Positions 6,830 through 9,234 of a stretch of 9,234 bases of DNA are shown here, in pieces (position 1 is the stretch's first letter; every line of letters begins with the position of its first letter). Under the pieces are notes generated by a model. The model ran no database searches, was not told the origin of the DNA, and saw only the letters and a program-made list of their open reading frames with translations. The stretch is taken from positions 1-9,234 of the forward strand of contig SKPT01000501.1 in NCBI GenBank assembly GCA_007119405.1, given 5' to 3'. The stretch is from Phycisphaeraceae bacterium (GTDB lineage: Bacteria > Planctomycetota > Phycisphaerae > Phycisphaerales > Phycisphaeraceae). Both the position numbers and the translations under genes were made by a program.

Positions 6830-7842
6830 CGGTCACCGGCACACCTGTGGAGCCGGCGTCGGCACCGCTGTCCGCGCCGCGGCCGCGCCGGCGCTGGTGG
6901 CTGGCGATCCGCGTGAGCCTGAGCGTGGGTCTGGTCGCGGCGCTGATGGTGTGGGCGGACCTGGGCCAGCTCTGGCGCGTGCTGGGCGGGGTGTCGGTGG
7001 CGGGGCTGGCGGCGCTGCTGGCGATGTTCAGCGCCGAGCGCGTGGTGGCGGCGTACCGATGGCACCTGCTATTGCGCGCCCAGGGCGGGGAGATGGGCTT
7101 CGCCATCACCTTCAAGGCGACGTTGCTCGGCGGGTTTCTCGGCGGCTTCCTGCCGGGCATCGTCGGCCACGAGGCGGTGCGCATGCTCGCCATGGCCCGT
7201 GCCACCGGGCGGGCGGCCGTGGCCGTGAGCTCGGTGATTTTCGATCGCCTGATCGGGACGCTGGCGCTGCTGGCGATGGTGATCGTGGCGCTGGCGTTCG
7301 TGGGGCCGGGCCAGGTCGCCCGCTCCGTCGACGCGCTGGCGTACGGCGGGGCGGCGGCGACGTTGCTGATACTCGCGGCAATGATGCACGGACGCGGGCG
7401 CACGTGGATCGCCGATCGGGCGCGCGCGCGGCCCGGCAGCCGGCTGATCCGCGAGCTCGAGGCATTCGCCGACGCCGGGCACGCCCTGGCCGGCCGCGCC
7501 GGCGTACTGGCGCAGGTGGCCGCGTGGGCCGTCATCTTCCAGGCGTTGCGCGTGGGGATCGCGCCCGTCGCCGCCTGGGCGCTGGGCATCGACGTGCCGC
7601 TGGTCTACTGCCTCATCTACGTGCCCATCATCATCCTGCTGATGATGCTGCCGGTGTCCATCGCCGGGCTCGGCGTGCGCGAGGTGGGCTTCGTCTACTT
7701 CTTCGGCGCGACTTTGATGAGCCACGAGCAGGCGCTGGCGATCGGGCTGCTGATCGCCGTGCTGACGCTGCTGTTTCAGATGCCCGGGGCCGTCGTCTGC
7801 ATCACCGGCGTCGGCACGGCGCGGCCGGCGTCGCCGGGCTAG
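6826..7842 (+). CDS. LPG_synthase_TM/AglD-like polytopic membrane protein (338 aa)
   Basis: This is a polytopic inner-membrane protein of the family related to the membrane part of lysylphosphatidylglycerol synthase MprF and to archaeal AglD (UPF0104). Two family hallmarks are visible: GGFLPGIVGHEAVR at residues 106-119, where many relatives have GGD..R, and LPVSIAGLGVREVGF at 275-289 between the last helices. About eight membrane segments are evident, starting near residue 25 after a Pro/Ala/Arg-rich cytoplasmic tail. Family members are often found beside GT4 enzymes and are thought to act in flipping or transfer of lipid-linked groups, without a general assigned reaction; the role here is inferred from context. 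Its ATG overlaps the glycosyltransferase stop in ATGA (6826-6829), showing tight coupling. It ends at TAG, 30 bases before the next gene. Confidence 0.9.
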   Translation: MTVTGTPVEPASAPLSAPRPRRRWWLAIRVSLSVGLVAALMVWADLGQLWRVLGGVSVAGLAALLAMFSAERVVAAYRWHLLLRAQGGEMGFAITFKATLLGGFLGGFLPGIVGHEAVRMLAMARATGRAAVAVSSVIFDRLIGTLALLAMVIVALAFVGPGQVARSVDALAYGGAAATLLILAAMMHGRGRTWIADRARARPGSRLIRELEAFADAGHALAGRAGVLAQVAAWAVIFQALRVGIAPVAAWALGIDVPLVYCLIYVPIIILLMMLPVSIAGLGVREVGFVYFFGATLMSHEQALAIGLLIAVLTLLFQMPGAVVCITGVGTARPASPG

Positions 7843-7860
7843 ATCAGATCCTGCTGGCAC

Positions 7861-7865
7861 GGAGG
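7861..7865 (+). promoter_or_regulatory. Ribosome binding site of the SDR-oxidoreductase gene
   Basis: GGAGG at 7861-7865 is 7 bases before ATG 7873, which leads directly into the first SDR strand (LVTGATGF). The 30-base gap holds no room for a terminator, so read-through from the upstream gene is expected. Confidence 0.8.
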
Positions 7866-7872
7866 TTTGACC

Positions 7873-9234
7873 ATGCATGCCCTTGTCACCGGCGCGACGG
7901 GATTCATCGGCCAGGCGCTTGTCGCGGCGCTGCTGGGGCGGGAGGATCGGGTGCGCGCGGTTGTGCGTGATACCGGCCGGGCGGCGCGATTGCCCGCCGA
8001 GGCCGGCACGATCGTCGCCGACCTGGGCGGCCCCGACGTCCCGCCGCGGTTGATGGAGGACATCGACGTGGTGTTCCACCTCGCGGCGGCGACGCGCGGC
8101 CCGTGGCCGGAGCATCAGCGCGTGACGGTCCAGGGCACGGCCCGGCTGCTGGCGATGGCCCGGGCGGCGGCCGTGCGCCGCTTCGTGCATGTCAGCTCGA
8201 TCGTCGTCCACCGCGTGAACGGGGACGGGCGCGTCGACGAGGCGACGCCGCTGCTCGATCCCGTCGCGGACGCCGGGCCCTATGTGCGCGGCAAGGTCGA
8301 AGCCGAGCGACACGCCTGGCAGGCGGCGCGCGACGGCCTGGAGGTGACGGTCGTCCGGCCCGGGCTGGTCCATGGCCCGGGCAAGGTGGTGTTCGAGCAC
8401 CTCGGCACACCGCTGGGGCCGGTGCTCGTCGGCTACGGCTCGTCGCGGCAGCGCCTGCCGCTGGTGAGCCTGGCCAGTGTGGTCGATGCGTTGCTGGCGT
8501 TGGCCGACGCGCCGCAGGCCGCGGGGCAGGCGTACAGCGTGGTCGATGGCCATCTGCCGCGCGCCCGCCACCTGGCGGTGGTCAACGAGGCCGCCGCGGT
8601 GCGTCGGCGGGCGATCTACCTGCCCATCCCGCTGGTGGCGCTCGCCTGCCGGGGGGCGCGCCTGGCGGGGGCGGACGCGCCATCGGTGGCGAAGCTGCGC
8701 GACCGGGCGCGTGATGTTCACTACGACAGCGCGAAGCTCACGGCGCACACGCGCTGGCGGCCGGAGTCCGACGTCGAGGCGTCGCTTCGCCGGGCCACCC
8801 GGGCAAGCGACGACGGTCGCCTGCGCGTCGCGGTCATCGGGGCCGGCATGAACAGCGTCCATCACCTTCAGCCGCTGCGCCGGCGGCGGGATGTTCGTCT
8901 GGTGGGCGTGGTGGACGTGGACATCGATCGCGCCCGCGCCGCGGCGAATGGCTGCGGCCTGCGCGACGGGGCCTTCCGGAGCATCGACGCGCTGTACAGC
9001 CAATGCCCCCCGGACGTGGTGCACGTCGTCACGCCGCCGCCGACGCATGAGCCGATCGTCATGGAGCTGCTTCAGCGCGGCTCGCACGTGCTTTGCGAGA
9101 AGCCGCTGGCCCTGGAGCCCGAGGCCTGCCAGCGCCTGGCCGCCGCGGCCCGGGCCCGGCGCCTGACGCTGGGGGTTGTGCACAATCTTCTGTTCGACGA
9201 ACGCTTCATGCGCATGCGGCAGCTCATCGCCGCC
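7873..9234 (+). CDS. SDR epimerase/dehydratase fused to a Gfo/Idh/MocA oxidoreductase, partial (454 aa seen)
   Basis: The frame is open from ATG 7873 to the window edge with no stop, so the 3' end is missing. Domain 1 (residues 1 to about 310) is an extended SDR: GATGFIG at 7-13, catalytic-region Ser at 108-109, and YxxxK at Y137-K141. It is clearly a relative of the SDR half of the first gene in this run (VTGATGF.G.AL start, VRA.VRD.GRA stretch). Domain 2 starts after a very short linker (about 311-316): LRVAVIGAGMNSVHH (317-331) is the dinucleotide-binding motif, DVVHVVTPPPTHEP the second signature, and EKPLAL (409-414) carries the conserved Lys410 of Gfo/Idh/MocA enzymes. Only about 138 residues of this normally 330-350 residue enzyme are visible. 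Such enzymes oxidise or reduce sugars and nucleotide sugars with NAD(P); the substrate here is unknown. It is the last visible gene of the run. Confidence 0.92.
   Translation, partial: MHALVTGATGFIGQALVAALLGREDRVRAVVRDTGRAARLPAEAGTIVADLGGPDVPPRLMEDIDVVFHLAAATRGPWPEHQRVTVQGTARLLAMARAAAVRRFVHVSSIVVHRVNGDGRVDEATPLLDPVADAGPYVRGKVEAERHAWQAARDGLEVTVVRPGLVHGPGKVVFEHLGTPLGPVLVGYGSSRQRLPLVSLASVVDALLALADAPQAAGQAYSVVDGHLPRARHLAVVNEAAAVRRRAIYLPIPLVALACRGARLAGADAPSVAKLRDRARDVHYDSAKLTAHTRWRPESDVEASLRRATRASDDGRLRVAVIGAGMNSVHHLQPLRRRRDVRLVGVVDVDIDRARAAANGCGLRDGAFRSIDALYSQCPPDVVHVVTPPPTHEPIVMELLQRGSHVLCEKPLALEPEACQRLAAAARARRLTLGVVHNLLFDERFMRMRQLIAA

Noticed and set aside
7069..9183. Minus-strand frame of 704 codons opposite the last two genes
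   Set aside because: It spans two real genes and their junction on the other strand, with biased Arg/His/Gln content; a composition artefact.
1..9234. CRISPR arrays, tRNA or rRNA genes, transposases, phage genes
   Set aside because: No regularly spaced repeats with spacers, no tRNA-like cloverleaf with its conserved loops, no rRNA segments and no transposase or phage motifs were seen on either strand.

Overview
The window is very GC-rich, every supported gene is on the + strand, and genes are packed with 4-8 base overlaps. The largest gene encodes a polytopic membrane protein that I recognise as the DUF6785/DUF6784 type, which is common in Planctomycetes and their relatives. With the strong GGAGG-type ribosome binding sites, a TTG start and multidomain sugar enzymes, this fits a high-GC planctomycete (Phycisphaerae-like) chromosome or metagenomic contig. 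The lineage is an inference from gene type and composition; no marker gene is present.

Layout. Positions 1-296 look non-coding and structured: a GC-rich terminator-like hairpin (33-60), probably belonging to a gene left of the window, is followed directly by a 21-base inverted repeat (61-81 / 132-152, 20 of 21 paired) with a nested hairpin and three copies of AAGCCGTG. A small unrecognised membrane protein (297-638, 113 aa) follows. Next is a 529-base stretch (639-1167) without a supported gene; it holds a 12-base perfect inverted repeat (699-710 / 841-852). The 808-aa DUF6785-like membrane protein (1168-3594) starts at TTG behind a perfect AGGAGG.

After a 216-base gap comes a tight gene run to the window end: (i) a fusion of an extended SDR epimerase/dehydratase with a left-handed beta-helix acyltransferase (3811-5658), (ii) a GT4-family glycosyltransferase (5651-6829), (iii) a polytopic LPG_synthase_TM/AglD-like membrane protein (6826-7842), and (iv) a second SDR fused to a Gfo/Idh/MocA oxidoreductase (7873 to beyond 9234; cut by the window edge).

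Taken together, (i)-(iv) look like a surface-glycan or glycolipid operon: sugar modification by redox, epimerisation and acylation, glycosyl transfer, and a membrane component. The most unusual point is that two related SDRs in one operon are each fused to a different second sugar-modifying enzyme. The chemistry is not deducible from sequence alone. The DUF6785 protein may be an unrelated neighbour or a membrane partner; its 216-base separation makes co-transcription uncertain.
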